From a bacterium GBS-1 (GTDB taxonomy: Bacteria; Synergistota; GBS-1): DNA of 64,000 nucleotides. The translations under genes were made by a program, and so were the position numbers. Below the pieces are notes generated by a model that did not search any database, was not told where the DNA came from, and was given only the letters and a program-made list of their open reading frames with translations. The stretch's first letter is position 1. The number at the start of each line of letters is the position of its first letter. The stretch covers positions 107,812 through 171,811 of the forward strand of contig LEKQ01000007.1 in assembly GCA_001443005.1 (NCBI GenBank). Reading direction: 5' to 3'. Of this stretch, positions 26,875 to 36,916 are shown piece by piece.

Positions 26875-27879
26875 ATGAGAATAGCTCTTGATGCTATGGG
26901 TGGAGATTACGCTCCTGAAGAGATCATCAAAGGTGCTTTTATGGCTGCTAAAGAGTTGGAAGAGGAAATAGTCCTTGTAGGAGACGAAGTTCTAATAAAG
27001 GATACCATTAGGCGTCTAGGGTTAGAGGAGACAAGGGGCGTCTCTGTATATCATGCTCCCGAAAGCATAGAGATGGGAGAAACTCCTGTGGATGCTATAA
27101 GGAAGAAGAAGCGCTCATCTATTTTGGAGTCTATGAAGCTTTTGAAGGGAGGGGAAGTTAGCGCTTTCGTTTCTGCGGGGAATACAGGTGCCGTTGTCGC
27201 TGCTTCGCTTTTAACCCTTGGAAGGCTTGAGGGGATAGATAGACCTGCCCTTGGAGTTGCTATTCCCACGCTTAAAGGGAGAGCTCTTTTGATAGATGTC
27301 GGGGCTACCGTTGGTTGCAAGCCGAGGAACCTCTATCAATTTGCTATTATGGGGAGCGTTTACATGTCTGCGATACTTAACATTGATAAGCCTAGGGTTG
27401 GGTTGCTGACGGTTGGGGAGGAGAGGGGGAAGGGGGATGAAGTTATAAAGGAGGCTTATGAGCTTCTTGAGGCCTCAAGTAAGATAAATTTCATTGGTAA
27501 CGTTGAGGGTAAAGATATACCTTTTGGTATGGCTGATGTGGTTGTTTGCGATGGTTTTGTGGGTAATGTGATGCTTAAGTTCATAGAGGGGGTTGCTGAG
27601 GCTGTTTACAAACTTTTGCAGGAGGAGATAGGCAAAAGGCTTCTTCCTCGCATAGGTATCCTCTTTATGCTCCCCATGCTTAAGGAGCTCTGGCAGGAGT
27701 TCGATTACGAGGCTTATGGTGGCACTCCACTTTTAGGGGTTAATGGCGTGGTCATTGTAGCTCATGGGAGATCAAAGGCGAGGGCGATTTTTAACGCCAT
27801 CAAGGTTGCAAGGGAGTTTGTATTGCAGGATGGCCTTGAAAAGATAAAGAGAAAGTTCGAAGGTGGTGAGAGGCCTTGA
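26875..27879 (+). CDS. plsX: Phosphate acyltransferase PlsX
   Basis: Converts acyl-ACP to acyl-phosphate, the acyl donor for glycerol-3-phosphate acylation by PlsY. The 334-residue length is normal. Family landmarks are ALDAMGGDYAPEEI at the N-terminus, MGETPVDAIRKKKRSSI near 65, SAGNTGAVVAASLL near 100 and ADVVVCDGFVGNVMLK near 222. ATG at 26875 follows AAAGGAG. The end overlaps fabH (TTGA). It is the second gene of the lipid operon. Confidence 0.96.
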   Translation: MRIALDAMGGDYAPEEIIKGAFMAAKELEEEIVLVGDEVLIKDTIRRLGLEETRGVSVYHAPESIEMGETPVDAIRKKKRSSILESMKLLKGGEVSAFVSAGNTGAVVAASLLTLGRLEGIDRPALGVAIPTLKGRALLIDVGATVGCKPRNLYQFAIMGSVYMSAILNIDKPRVGLLTVGEERGKGDEVIKEAYELLEASSKINFIGNVEGKDIPFGMADVVVCDGFVGNVMLKFIEGVAEAVYKLLQEEIGKRLLPRIGILFMLPMLKELWQEFDYEAYGGTPLLGVNGVVIVAHGRSKARAIFNAIKVAREFVLQDGLEKIKRKFEGGERP

Positions 27880-28853
27880 ATCGTGTTGGGGTTATAGGAG
27901 TTGGTTCTTATCTTCCGGAGAAGATCCTAACGAACGTTGACCTTGAGAAGATGGTTGATACTTCCGATGAATGGATAACGACCAGAACTGGTATAAAGGA
28001 AAGAAGAATAGCCCCTCCGGGTATTTGCTCCTCCCATATGGCTTATGAGGCTGCCAAACTGGCTTTAAAGGATGCTCAACTGTCGGCAGAGGATATAGAT
28101 CTCATAGTGGTTGCTACTAACTCGCCAGACACCCTTTTCCCCCCTACTGCTTGTAGGGTTCAGGCGATGCTCGGAGCCTCTCAGGCGGGAGCCTTTGATC
28201 TTCAAGCTGGGTGCACTAGTCCAGTTTACGCTATGGGTTTGGTAGAACCAGGTATAAAGGGAGGAAGATGGAAAAACGTTCTCGTTATAGGGGTTGAAAC
28301 CCTTTCTCGCATCTTAAATTGGGAGGATAGAAATACCTGTGTTCTCTTTGGAGATGGTGCGGGTGCCATAGTTATGAGCTTGGTTAATTCCGGTGGGATC
28401 TTAGATTTTGACCTTAAATCTGACGGGACGAAGGCTGATTACATAGAGCTTCCTGCGGGGTTAGCTGCTATGCCGGCTACGGAGGAGACCGTTAGAAAAA
28501 AACTTCACACGGTTCATATGAAAGGGAATGAAGTCTTTAAATATGTTGTTAGGGTCATACCTCCTTTTATGAAAACTATGCTTGAGAGAAACAACATGTC
28601 TCCAAGTGATATAGATTGGTACATATTCCATCAGGCGAACATAAGGATAATAGATGCGATTTTGGAGAGATTTGGTGTTGATAAGAGTAAAGCGATAGTA
28701 AATCTTGATAAGTATGGTAATACTTCTGCAGCAACTATATTCATAGCGCTTGATGAGGCCGTTAAGGATGGGAGGATAAAGAAGGGAGACAAGCTGATGT
28801 TGGTTAGTTTTGGTTCGGGTATGACCTATGGAGGGGTGATATTGGAATGGTAG
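27876..28853 (+). CDS. fabH: 3-oxoacyl-ACP synthase III
   Basis: Starts fatty-acid synthesis by condensing an acyl-CoA with malonyl-ACP. The 325-residue thiolase-fold protein has the full catalytic triad: Cys113 in QAGCTSPV, His252 in FHQANIR and Asn282 in YGNTSAAT. Substrate preference (acetyl versus branched or propionyl primers) is unknown, but the methylmalonyl/propionyl pathway at the end of the window could supply propionyl primers. TTG start overlaps the plsX stop; the end overlaps the fabK ATG by 7 bases. Confidence 0.96.
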   Translation: MNRVGVIGVGSYLPEKILTNVDLEKMVDTSDEWITTRTGIKERRIAPPGICSSHMAYEAAKLALKDAQLSAEDIDLIVVATNSPDTLFPPTACRVQAMLGASQAGAFDLQAGCTSPVYAMGLVEPGIKGGRWKNVLVIGVETLSRILNWEDRNTCVLFGDGAGAIVMSLVNSGGILDFDLKSDGTKADYIELPAGLAAMPATEETVRKKLHTVHMKGNEVFKYVVRVIPPFMKTMLERNNMSPSDIDWYIFHQANIRIIDAILERFGVDKSKAIVNLDKYGNTSAATIFIALDEAVKDGRIKKGDKLMLVSFGSGMTYGGVILEW

Positions 28854-29815
28854 TTAAGTTTAAAACTCGTATAACTGAGATGTTGGGAATAGAGTACCCC
28901 ATAATACAGGGAGGAATGGCTTGGGTTGCTAACGCTGAGCTTGCTGCAGCCGTTTCTAACGCTGGCGGTTTGGGAATAATAGGGGCAGGAAATGCGCCAC
29001 CCGATTGGCTAGAGGGGGAGATAAGGAGGGTGAGGGAGCTTACAGATAAGCCCTTTGGGGTTAACGTCATGCTACTTTCTCCCTTTGTGGATGATGTGAT
29101 CGAGCTCCTTAAGAGGGAGAAGGTCCCTGTAGTTACCACTGGAGCAGGTAGTCCTCAGAAAGTGATAGATGCTTTGAAGCCTCTTGGAACGAAAGTTATA
29201 CCAGTTATAGCGAGCGTGGCTCATGCTAAGAGGGTGGAAAAGCAGGGGGCAGACGCTGTGGTCGCAGAGGGGATGGAGTCTGGAGGGCACATCGGAGAGT
29301 TGACTACCATGGCTCTTTTACCACAAGTTGTAGATGCCGTTAAAATTCCGGTCATAGCAGCTGGGGGAATAGCAGATGGGAGAGGGTTCGTTGCGGCTTT
29401 GGCCTTGGGAGCGGAAGGGGTTCAAATGGGTACGAGGTTCGTATGCGCTCAAGAGAGCCCAGCTCACATAAGGTATAAGGAGAAGATAATAAACGCTGGC
29501 GATAGAGATACGGTGGTTACAGCTCGCATAACTGGTCATCCTGTCAGGTGTCTAAGAAACAAGTTAACTAGGGAGTTTGAAAGGCTTGAGGAGGAGAGGG
29601 CTCCTATAGAGGAGTTTGAGAAGCTCGGTATAGGTAAGCTCAGAGCAGCGGTTGTGGATGGGGATGTAGAATGGGGCTCAGTCATGGCTGGACAAATAGC
29701 AGGTTTGATAAAGGATATAAAGCCAGCTAAGAAGATAATAGAGGATATTATGAGCGAGGCTTATGAAGTGTTAAAAAAACTATCGGTGACTTACCTAAGG
29801 GGTGAGGTTTCGTGA
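28847..29815 (+). CDS. fabK: Enoyl-ACP reductase II (FMN, FabK type)
   Basis: Protein of 322 residues of the nitronate monooxygenase/FabK flavoprotein family. It has PIIQGGMAWVA near residue 17, NVMLLSP near 73, EGMESGGHIGE near 141, and AAGGIADGRGFVAALALGA near 171 for FMN phosphate binding. FabK replaces FabI for the last step of elongation. Its place between fabH and fabD makes the reductase role clear rather than nitronate oxidation. Overlaps with both neighbours indicate coupled translation. Confidence 0.94.
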   Translation: MVVKFKTRITEMLGIEYPIIQGGMAWVANAELAAAVSNAGGLGIIGAGNAPPDWLEGEIRRVRELTDKPFGVNVMLLSPFVDDVIELLKREKVPVVTTGAGSPQKVIDALKPLGTKVIPVIASVAHAKRVEKQGADAVVAEGMESGGHIGELTTMALLPQVVDAVKIPVIAAGGIADGRGFVAALALGAEGVQMGTRFVCAQESPAHIRYKEKIINAGDRDTVVTARITGHPVRCLRNKLTREFERLEEERAPIEEFEKLGIGKLRAAVVDGDVEWGSVMAGQIAGLIKDIKPAKKIIEDIMSEAYEVLKKLSVTYLRGEVS

Positions 29816-30756
29816 AGTATGCTATAGTTTTTCCTGGTCAAGCCTCTCAGTATGTGGGCATGGGGAAGGAACTTGCTGAGAAATATGATATAGTCGATAA
29901 GACCTTAAGTGAGGCAGATGAGATACTTGGCTTGCCCATTAAAAGGCTCTGTTTTGCGGGACCAGAGGAGGAGTTGACCAAAACCTATAATACTCAGCCA
30001 GCCATTATGGCTGTTTCTATAGCTTTCTGGAGGCTGCTTAGGGAGTTAGAGCCTAGTATGAGCCCAGCGTTCTTGGCAGGGCACAGCTTGGGTGAATATA
30101 CCGCTCTTGTGGCTTCTTCCGTGATAGATTTTGCCTCGGGTCTTAAGCTGGTTCGTAAAAGGGGAGAGTGGATGCAGGAGGCGGTTCCACTTGGCGTTGG
30201 AGCGATGGGGGCTATAATGGGTTTAACCGTCGAGGAAGTTGAGAGGATATGTTCAGAGGCTGCTTTGGGCGAGGTTTTAACTTGTGCTAATATAAACTCT
30301 CCAACGCAGATTGTCGTTTCAGGACATCGATCCGCTGTTCAGAGAGCTTTAAGTATTGCTAAGGAGCGAGGGGCTAAGAAAGTGGTAGAGCTTAATGTGA
30401 GCGCTCCCTTTCATTGTAGCCTTATGAAGGAGGTTGGAGATAAGCTTTTTGAGGAGTTTAAGAAGATCCAATTTAAGGATGCTCAGATACCCATAGTTGC
30501 TAATGTAGATGCCCTTCCTACCTATAGGGCTGAGGATATAAAGGTTAAGCTGAGGGACCAGACCTTCTCTCCGGTAAGATGGGTTGATTCAGTCTTGAAG
30601 ATGATAGAAGAGGGGGTTAAGGCATTTATAGAGGTTGGTCCGGGTAAAGTTCTCTCTGGGCTGATAAGGTCAACAGATAAGGATGTGAAGTTACTTAGGG
30701 TGGAGGATGAAAAAACGCTTAAGGAAACGCTTGATTTTCTGAAGGGGGTTATTTAA
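29812..30756 (+). CDS. fabD: Malonyl-CoA:ACP transacylase
   Basis: Loads malonate onto ACP. The 314-residue alpha/beta hydrolase-like protein has the start FPGQASQYVGMG, the catalytic Ser92 in GHSLGEYTAL, the malonate-binding Arg in KLVRKRG near 116 and His201 in APFHCSLM. GTG start overlaps the fabK stop (GTGA). The next gene, fabG, follows after one base. Confidence 0.96.
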   Translation: MKYAIVFPGQASQYVGMGKELAEKYDIVDKTLSEADEILGLPIKRLCFAGPEEELTKTYNTQPAIMAVSIAFWRLLRELEPSMSPAFLAGHSLGEYTALVASSVIDFASGLKLVRKRGEWMQEAVPLGVGAMGAIMGLTVEEVERICSEAALGEVLTCANINSPTQIVVSGHRSAVQRALSIAKERGAKKVVELNVSAPFHCSLMKEVGDKLFEEFKKIQFKDAQIPIVANVDALPTYRAEDIKVKLRDQTFSPVRWVDSVLKMIEEGVKAFIEVGPGKVLSGLIRSTDKDVKLLRVEDEKTLKETLDFLKGVI

Positions 30757-30757
30757 A

Positions 30758-31501
30758 ATGAGTTTGCTTGGCAAAGTGGCCCTCGTTACGGGAGGGTCTC
30801 GAGGTATAGGAAGGGCTATAGCTATAGAGCTTGCTCAGAGAGGGGCTAAGGTTGCGGTTAATTACGCGAGGAGTAAAGAGTTGGCAGAGGAGGTCGTTAG
30901 GCTGATCTTGGAGCAAAAGGGTTCTGCCATAGCAATTAAAGCTAATGTGTCCTCAGAGACCGAGGTTAAGGCCATGTTTGATGAGATTTCCTCTAAGTTT
31001 GGTGACGTTGATATCTTAGTTAACAATGCTGGTATAGTGAAGGATAACCTCCTTTTAAGGATGAAGCTTTCGGATTGGATGGAGGTCATAGATGTGGATT
31101 TGACAGGTGTCTTTCTTTGTTCTCGTGAGGCTATAAAGGGAATGCTTAAAAAGCGTTGGGGTAGAATAATAAATATAACTTCGATCATAGGGGAAGTTGG
31201 AAACGTAGGGCAAACGAATTACGCGGCTGCTAAGGCGGGGGTTATAGGTTTTACCAAGGCGCTGGCTAAGGAGGTTGGGGTAAGGGGTATCACTGTGAAT
31301 GCGGTTGCACCGGGTTTCATTGAAACGGATATGACGATGTCTCTACCTGCGGAGATGAAGGAACGCTTTTTAGAGCAAACTGCTTTGAGGCGGGCTGGTA
31401 AACCTGAGGATGTCGCTAAACTTGTGGCTTTTCTCGCTTCGGAAGAAGCGAGTTATATAACGGGGCAAGTTATAAATGTTGATGGAGGAATGGTAATGTA
31501 A
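30758..31501 (+). CDS. fabG: 3-oxoacyl-ACP reductase
   Basis: NADPH-dependent short-chain dehydrogenase of 247 residues. The cofactor loop is [10 protein letters not shown] at residues 11-20, NNAG lies at 89-92, and the catalytic Ser142, Tyr155 and Lys159 are in TSIIGEV and NYAAAKA. The C-terminus INVDGGMVM is typical of FabG. ATG at 30758 follows AAGGGGG. It sits in the standard position between fabD and acpP. Confidence 0.96.
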   Translation: MSLLGKVALVTGGSRGIGRAIAIELAQRGAKVAVNYARSKELAEEVVRLILEQKGSAIAIKANVSSETEVKAMFDEISSKFGDVDILVNNAGIVKDNLLLRMKLSDWMEVIDVDLTGVFLCSREAIKGMLKKRWGRIINITSIIGEVGNVGQTNYAAAKAGVIGFTKALAKEVGVRGITVNAVAPGFIETDMTMSLPAEMKERFLEQTALRRAGKPEDVAKLVAFLASEEASYITGQVINVDGGMVM

Positions 31502-31515
31502 GAAGGGGGGTGAAC

Positions 31516-31764
31516 ATGGTGGAAGATATCCTCGAGAGGCTTAAAAACATAGTCGTAGAGAAGCTTGGGGTAGAGGAGTCGGAGATAACGCCAGAAGCTT
31601 CCTTCATCGATGACCTCGGAGCAGATTCCCTTGACATTGTGGAGCTGATAATGGCTATAGAAGAGGAGTTCGATATCGAGATTCCTGATGAAGATGCGGA
31701 GAAGTTAACGACGGTAGGGGCTGCAGTTGAGTATATTAAGAACAAGCTAGGTATAGAGGAATAG
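31516..31764 (+). CDS. acpP: Acyl carrier protein
   Basis: Small acidic protein of 82 residues. The phosphopantetheine site is Ser38 in [10 protein letters not shown], and helices II and III ([19 protein letters not shown]) are typical of ACP. ATG at 31516 is chosen over GTG at 31510 because GAAGGGGGG ends 5 bases before it and the protein then begins [10 protein letters not shown] like other ACPs. Confidence 0.96.
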   Translation: MVEDILERLKNIVVEKLGVEESEITPEASFIDDLGADSLDIVELIMAIEEEFDIEIPDEDAEKLTTVGAAVEYIKNKLGIEE

Positions 31765-31777
31765 AGAGGTGAACTAC

Positions 31778-33010
31778 TTGCGTAGGGTTGTCATAACAGG
31801 AGCAGGTGTTGTTTCACCAATAGGGATGGGAAGAGAAGAGTTTTGGCAAGCTCTCAAGGAGGGGAGAAATGGTATAGATAGGATAAGTTCCTTTGATCCT
31901 ACTGGTTTTGATTCTCAGATAGCGGGAGAGGTTAGGAACTTCGACCCCTCTCCCTACATAGACAAAAAGGATCTTAAGCGCTTAGATAGGGTTATCCAAT
32001 TTGCCTATGTTGCTTCTGAGTTGGCGATTAGGGATGCTGGGCTTAACCTTGAAGAGCTGAACCCCGATAGGTTTGGAGTTTGCATAGGCAGTGGGCAAGG
32101 CGGTATAATAACCTCCTTTGAGCAGATTAAAGTTCTCCTGGAGAAGGGGCCATCTAAGATAAGCCCCTTCTTCATACCTATGATGATAGTCAATATGAGT
32201 GGAGCATACGTTGCTATAAAGTATAACGCGAAGGGGCCTAACTACGCTGTTGTAAGCGCTTGCGCTGCGGCTGCCCACTCTATCGGGGAAGCTTATGAGA
32301 TAATTCGCAGGGGAGATGCTGATGTTATGCTAGCAGGAGGAGCTGAGGCGGCCGTTACCCCCATTGGGTTAGCCGGATTTTGTGCGATGAAAGCTCTTTC
32401 TACGAGAAACGATGAGCCCGCTAAGGCCTCTCGCCCCTTCGATAAACTGAGGGATGGTTTTGTCATGGGTGAGGGCGCAGGGGTGATCGTTCTGGAGGAG
32501 ATGGAGAGAGCTAAGGCGAGAGGTGCGAGGATATACGCTGAGATAATCGGGTATGCGGCTAACTGCGACGCTTATCACATAACTGCTCCACCTCCTGATG
32601 GAGAAGGGGCTGCTAAAGCGATGATGAGAGCCTTAGAGAAAGCTGGGATATCTCCTGATGATGTAGATTATATAAACGCTCATGGAACTTCCACTCCATT
32701 GAACGACAAGACAGAAACATTGGCAATAAAGCGTGTTTTTGGGGATAGAGCTTATAAGATACCAGTAAGCTCTACTAAGTCTATGATAGGTCACCTCTTG
32801 GGAGCGGCTGCTTCAGTGGAGGTTGTAGCTACTTTACTGGCTCTACATGAGGGGGTTGTTCACCCTACGATAAACTATGAGGTTCCGGATCCGGAATGTG
32901 ATTTAGATTATGTACCTAATGAAGCTAGAGAGGCCAAGGTTAGGGTAGCCATTAAAAACTCCTTTGGTTTCGGAGGACACAATGCTGTATTAGTGTTAAG
33001 GAAAGTATGA
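31778..33010 (+). CDS. fabF: 3-oxoacyl-ACP synthase II
   Basis: Elongating condensing enzyme of 410 residues. The catalytic Cys (about 162) lies in [10 protein letters not shown], and the two His residues are in [11 protein letters not shown] and [13 protein letters not shown] at 31778 gives the usual start [14 protein letters not shown] with AGAGGTG six bases upstream; GTG at 31769 is an in-frame alternative three codons earlier. The end overlaps the rnc ATG (ATGA). No fabZ or acetyl-CoA carboxylase gene is in this operon. Confidence 0.95.
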   Translation: MRRVVITGAGVVSPIGMGREEFWQALKEGRNGIDRISSFDPTGFDSQIAGEVRNFDPSPYIDKKDLKRLDRVIQFAYVASELAIRDAGLNLEELNPDRFGVCIGSGQGGIITSFEQIKVLLEKGPSKISPFFIPMMIVNMSGAYVAIKYNAKGPNYAVVSACAAAAHSIGEAYEIIRRGDADVMLAGGAEAAVTPIGLAGFCAMKALSTRNDEPAKASRPFDKLRDGFVMGEGAGVIVLEEMERAKARGARIYAEIIGYAANCDAYHITAPPPDGEGAAKAMMRALEKAGISPDDVDYINAHGTSTPLNDKTETLAIKRVFGDRAYKIPVSSTKSMIGHLLGAAASVEVVATLLALHEGVVHPTINYEVPDPECDLDYVPNEAREAKVRVAIKNSFGFGGHNAVLVLRKV

Positions 33011-33711
33011 TAGAGGAGATCGAAAAGCTTATATCTTACAAATTTTCAAATCGTGATCTTATAAAAGAGGCGTTGACTCATCCTTCTTACGCTCACGAAC
33101 ATGGTAATAATATACACAATGAGAGGCTTGAGTTCTTAGGTGATGCTGTTATAGGCCTTGTCGCTACTGAATATCTGCTAAGGAGATATCCTGAGAGAAG
33201 TGAGGGAGAGCTTGCGGTAATCAAGTCTAGAATTGTGAGCAGAGGGGCCCTATCCTATCTTGCTAGGAAGGTAGGAATAGGGCCTTTTCTCCTTTTAGGT
33301 GAAGGGGATGAGAAGCAGGGAATAAGGGAGAGAGACTCTACTTTAGCTAACGCCTTCGAAGCGTTGGTAGGAGCCATCTATTTAGACGGGGGATTAGAAA
33401 AGGTTAAGGAGTTTTTGCTACCATGGTTTGATTCCCTTTTAATTAATTTAGATGAATGCGGCACCAAGAAGAAAGACCCTAAAACTGAATTGCAAGAAAT
33501 CTTACAAGGTAAATATAGAGGTCTTCCGAAATATGAGTTGGTCTCGGTTGAGGGACCAGATCACGAACCTATCTTTAAGGTCAAGGTTACCTTTAGAGGG
33601 CGTGTTCTAAGTGTGGGAGATGGCAAAAGCAGGAAGGAGGCAGAAAAGAACGCGGCGGAAAAGGCCATAGAGTTTATATGTGGGAGAGACAAAGAAGATG
33701 GTATAATATAG
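33007..33711 (+). CDS. rnc: Ribonuclease III
   Basis: Double-strand-specific endoribonuclease of 234 residues that processes rRNA and other structured RNAs. The catalytic signature [14 protein letters not shown] lies near residue 38, with the second acidic site [16 protein letters not shown] near 115. A C-terminal double-stranded-RNA-binding domain runs from about 158, with [16 protein letters not shown]. Linkage of rnc to acpP and fabF is common in bacteria. Confidence 0.96.
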   Translation: MIEEIEKLISYKFSNRDLIKEALTHPSYAHEHGNNIHNERLEFLGDAVIGLVATEYLLRRYPERSEGELAVIKSRIVSRGALSYLARKVGIGPFLLLGEGDEKQGIRERDSTLANAFEALVGAIYLDGGLEKVKEFLLPWFDSLLINLDECGTKKKDPKTELQEILQGKYRGLPKYELVSVEGPDHEPIFKVKVTFRGRVLSVGDGKSRKEAEKNAAEKAIEFICGRDKEDGII

Positions 33712-33744
33712 AAAGTAACCTTCTTTTTGAAGGGAGTGGAAGGG

Positions 33745-34947
33745 TTGTTTAACATCGAAGAACAAATTAAGATAATAAAGAGGGGAACGGTCGAAATAAT
33801 CAATGAAGAGGAGCTAAAAAAGAAACTTGAGAAAGGTAGACCTCTGGTCGTTAAAGCAGGATTTGATCCGACGGCTCCTGATCTTCATCTGGGACACACC
33901 GTGCTTTTAAGAAAGATGCGTCACTTTCAGGAGCTTGGTCATAAGGTTGTCTTCTTAATAGGAGACTTTACGGCACGCATAGGTGATCCTTCGGGTAGGT
34001 CGGAGATGAGAAAGCCGTTAAGTCAGGAGGAGATAGAGAGGAATGCTTCTACCTATAAAAGGCAGTTCTTTAAAGTCCTCGATCCGGAGAAAACCATAGT
34101 TGCTTATAACAGTCAATGGTTAGAGAAGCTTTCTTTCGCTGACGTAATTAAGCTCGCTGGGAGGTTTACCGTTGCACAGTTCTTAGAGAGGGAAGATTTC
34201 GCGAAGCGCTTTTCCGAGGGAAGACCTATAGGTTTGCATGAGATCCTTTACCCTGTTGCTCAAGCCTATGATTCGGTGGCTCTTGAGGCAGACGTTGAGC
34301 TTGGGGGGACTGATCAGAAGTTTAACCTTTTGGTTGGAAGGGAGCTTCAGAGATATTTCGGTCAGGAGCCTCAGATTGCTATCCTGATGCCAATCTTAGA
34401 GGGACTTGATGGCGTTCAGAAAATGAGCAAAAGCCTGGGTAACTATGTGGGCATAGATGAGCCACCTTTAGAGATGTTCGGTAAGCTTATGTCCATACCT
34501 GATTCTTTGATGATGAAGTATTTTGAGCTTTTGACAGATTTTTCCATGGAGGAGATAGAGGGCTTTAGGAAAGGGCTTGAGGAGGGCAAGATACATCCAA
34601 AGGAATTAAAGATGATGTTAGCCTTTAATATCGTTAAGACCTATCACTCTGAGAAGGATGCTTTGGAAGCTCAGGAGGAATTTAATAAGATATTTTCTAA
34701 GAAGGAGACGCCAAGCGAGATACCATTGAAGCTGTTTAAAGAGGATAGCAAGGATCTGATAGAGCTTCTGGTCGAAGGAGGATTAGCACCGAGTAAGAGC
34801 GAGGCTAAGAGGCTTGTATCCCAAGGAGGGGTTAGGATAGACGGTGTTAGGGTGGAAGATATATCCTATGTTGTAGATTTAACCAAAGAAAGGGTTCTTC
34901 AAGTGGGAAAGAGAAAATTTTTGAAAGTTAAAGGAGGTACTTCTTAA
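33745..34947 (+). CDS. tyrS: Tyrosyl-tRNA synthetase
   Basis: Class I synthetase of 400 residues charging tRNA-Tyr. It has the HIGH-like HLGH in [10 protein letters not shown], the KMSKS motif in [10 protein letters not shown], and a C-terminal S4 RNA-binding domain ([19 protein letters not shown]). This is the TyrZ-like branch. TTG at 33745 gives [17 protein letters not shown] at 33727 would add six residues but has no better ribosome site. No T-box leader is present in the 33 bases after rnc. Confidence 0.95.
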   Translation: MFNIEEQIKIIKRGTVEIINEEELKKKLEKGRPLVVKAGFDPTAPDLHLGHTVLLRKMRHFQELGHKVVFLIGDFTARIGDPSGRSEMRKPLSQEEIERNASTYKRQFFKVLDPEKTIVAYNSQWLEKLSFADVIKLAGRFTVAQFLEREDFAKRFSEGRPIGLHEILYPVAQAYDSVALEADVELGGTDQKFNLLVGRELQRYFGQEPQIAILMPILEGLDGVQKMSKSLGNYVGIDEPPLEMFGKLMSIPDSLMMKYFELLTDFSMEEIEGFRKGLEEGKIHPKELKMMLAFNIVKTYHSEKDALEAQEEFNKIFSKKETPSEIPLKLFKEDSKDLIELLVEGGLAPSKSEAKRLVSQGGVRIDGVRVEDISYVVDLTKERVLQVGKRKFLKVKGGTS

Positions 34948-34950
34948 GGT

Positions 34951-35481
34951 ATGACGAGGTCGGAACGCTTAACGAAGGTTGCTTTATTTGCTGCTCTTAC
35001 GGCTGTAGGGGCGCAAGTTTCTATCCCGATAGGGGAGGTTCCGATTACTCTTCAGGTACTCTTCGTTTTACTTTCTGGGCTGCTTCTTGATCCTAAGTCG
35101 GCCCTTTTAAGTCAGATTTTCTATCTCTTCCTTGGGGCTTTGGGTTTCCCGGTTTTTGCGGGGTTTAAGGGAGGGTTTGCCCATCTTTACGGTCCAACAG
35201 CTGGTTATCTTTGGGCTTTTCCTCTGAGCGCTTTTCTGGTTAGCTATTTGTGTTTTGGTAAGAGGGGTTACCTATTTAAAGTCCTTGTTGCTCTAAGCGG
35301 AGTAGGGCTCATATACCTCTTAGGATGGTTTAGGTTAGGGATATTTTTAAATGGAAACTTCTTCAAGGCATTTCAAATAGGGGTTTTACCGTTTGTTGGT
35401 ATAGATATAGTTAAAGCGTTAGTCGCAGTTGCTGTGGCTGAGAAAGTAATCGTGTTTGTTATGGCGAGACAGAAAACTTAA
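34951..35481 (+). CDS. bioY: Biotin transporter BioY
   Basis: S component of the biotin ECF transporter, 176 residues with six predicted helices. Family features are SIPIGEVPITLQVLFVLLSGLLL near residue 25, GALGFPVFAGFKGGFAHLYGPTAGYL near 62 and the closing helix GIDIVKALVAVAVAEKV. Biotin would serve the biotin-dependent carboxylase/decarboxylase suggested at the end of the window. No BioM or BioN is nearby. It follows tyrS by 3 bases. Confidence 0.93.
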   Translation: MTRSERLTKVALFAALTAVGAQVSIPIGEVPITLQVLFVLLSGLLLDPKSALLSQIFYLFLGALGFPVFAGFKGGFAHLYGPTAGYLWAFPLSAFLVSYLCFGKRGYLFKVLVALSGVGLIYLLGWFRLGIFLNGNFFKAFQIGVLPFVGIDIVKALVAVAVAEKVIVFVMARQKT

Positions 35482-35487
35482 GTTTAC

Positions 35488-35516
35488 TTGCAGTTTTTCA
35501 AAATATGTGCTAAAAT
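35488..35516 (+). promoter_or_regulatory. Promoter of 6S RNA
   Basis: TTGCAG at 35488-35493 and TAAAAT at 35511-35516 with a 17-base spacer, plus a TGC extension before the -10. Transcription would start near 35523, just before the first base of the 6S closing stem. Confidence 0.8.
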
Positions 35517-35522
35517 TTAAAT

Positions 35523-35697
35523 AGGCTTGATCCCTGCGGTGTTCGTGTGTAAGGTTGAAAGGTTTTGAGCCAACACCAGAACCAAAGGGAGCTCGCTTTC
35601 CGTTATGGAAGCGTTTCGGCGCGGAAGTAACGGAGGGGGCACCCACCTTATGGGACTGGGTTCAAAACCTAAGGCATACGGCACCGCGGGGTTTTTT
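35523..35697 (+). ncRNA. ssrS: 6S RNA (regulator of RNA polymerase holoenzyme)
   Basis: About 170 bases forming the long, promoter-mimicking hairpin of 6S RNA, which binds the sigma-70 holoenzyme. The closing stem pairs 35532-35541 with 35682-35691 over 10 base pairs. A second stem pairs GGTTTTGAGCC (35561-35571) with GGTTCAAAACC (35659-35669). An apical GC-rich hairpin covers about 35581-35640. The 3' end GCACCGCGGGG followed by six Ts is typical. It lies between bioY and rarA; proximity of 6S to a rarA homologue is, as far as I recall, also seen in Bacillus subtilis. An open reading frame running through it into rarA is accidental. Confidence 0.85.
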
Positions 35698-35725
35698 AGT
35701 TTTGTTAAAAGAGGTGGTTTTCCTT

Positions 35726-36916
35726 TTGGAAAGGCCTCTTCCCTATAGGTTGGTGCCCAGGAGTTTGGATGAAGTGATAGGGCAGGACCGAGTCATTAAA
35801 GTTCTTAAGGCTTTCGTTTCGCAGAAGTTTTTACCCTCGATGGTTTTCTATGGACCTCCTGGTGTAGGGAAAACCCTAGTAGCGAGACTTCTGGCACAAG
35901 AGATGAAGGCTCAACTTTTGGAGCTTAACGCTGCAACGTCAGGGGTTAAGGAGCTGAGGGATGCTATAGATAAGGTTATGACGGTTAGGAAGATGGGGTT
36001 TAAATCCATCTTGTTTGTGGATGAGATGTATCACTTCAACAAGTTACAGCAAGACATATTGATGCCTTATCTCGAGCGAGGAGATATAACGCTTATAGCT
36101 ACCACGATTCATAGCCCCTTTCATGAGATAAATGCCCCTATAATCTCGAGGGTTTTAGTCTTGACCTTTGAGCCCCTTTCTCCTGATCATCTTAGAAAGA
36201 TAGCTTTAAGGGCGATGGAGGACGAAAGGGGGCTTGGGGGACGAGGTGTATCTTTAAGTGAAGACGCTCTGGATCTTCTGGTTAGACTTTCCGCTGGGGA
36301 TGCGCGAGCCTTGTTGCAGAGATTGGAAGCCTCGTTCTTTATAGCTCTATCAAATAATAAGAAAACCATAGATAGGAAGGATGTGGAGCTTGCTTCAGAC
36401 GTAAATATAGTTTATGATAGAGATGCCGATATGCATTATCGAATAATATCGGCTTTTATAAAGAGTATGAGGGGAAGCGATCCTGATGCTACTCTTTATT
36501 GGTTGGCGCGGCTTATATCTGGAGGCGAGGACCCTCGTTTCATAGCCCGCAGGATAGTGATATGTGCAGCTGAGGACGTAGGTAATGCTGATCCTATGGC
36601 TTTAGTCGTAGCTACCTCGGCTATGGAGGCGGTTGAGAGGATAGGTATGCCGGAGGCGCGAATTCCCTTGGCGCAAGCAGCTTTGTATGTAGCCTTAGCT
36701 CCCAAGAGCAATTCTGCCTATAGGGGCATAGAAAGTGCGCTGGAAGATGTGAGAGGAGGAGAGATTCAGGATGTGCCTAAGCATCTTCATCCGGGATCAC
36801 CAGATTATAAATATCCTCATGACTATCCAGATAGCTTTGTGGATCAGGAGTACATGGTTAGGAGGAGAACCTATTATTTTCCATCCAAGTGGGAGAAAGG
36901 GGTGGTTAAAAAATGA
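35726..36916 (+). CDS. rarA: Replication-associated recombination protein A (MgsA/WRNIP1 family AAA ATPase)
   Basis: Clamp-loader-like AAA+ ATPase acting at stalled replication forks. It has 396 residues from TTG 35726, chosen because AAAGAGGTGG ends 8 bases upstream and the protein then begins [19 protein letters not shown], matching the family. The longer open frame from 35555 would translate 6S RNA. Motifs are Walker [10 protein letters not shown] near 48, Walker [15 protein letters not shown] near 101, and sensor/C-terminal tetramerisation parts such as [17 protein letters not shown] and ending YFPSKWEKG. The end overlaps the threonine aldolase ATG (ATGA). Confidence 0.93.
   Translation: MERPLPYRLVPRSLDEVIGQDRVIKVLKAFVSQKFLPSMVFYGPPGVGKTLVARLLAQEMKAQLLELNAATSGVKELRDAIDKVMTVRKMGFKSILFVDEMYHFNKLQQDILMPYLERGDITLIATTIHSPFHEINAPIISRVLVLTFEPLSPDHLRKIALRAMEDERGLGGRGVSLSEDALDLLVRLSAGDARALLQRLEASFFIALSNNKKTIDRKDVELASDVNIVYDRDADMHYRIISAFIKSMRGSDPDATLYWLARLISGGEDPRFIARRIVICAAEDVGNADPMALVVATSAMEAVERIGMPEARIPLAQAALYVALAPKSNSAYRGIESALEDVRGGEIQDVPKHLHPGSPDYKYPHDYPDSFVDQEYMVRRRTYYFPSKWEKGVVKK

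Noticed and set aside
34948..34951. Biotin-responsive or other leader before bioY.
   Set aside because: Only three bases separate tyrS and bioY, so there is no room for a riboswitch or operator.
35555..35725. N-terminal extension of RarA by 57 residues.
   Set aside because: The bases form the paired arms of 6S RNA, and RarA homology begins only after the TTG at 35726.
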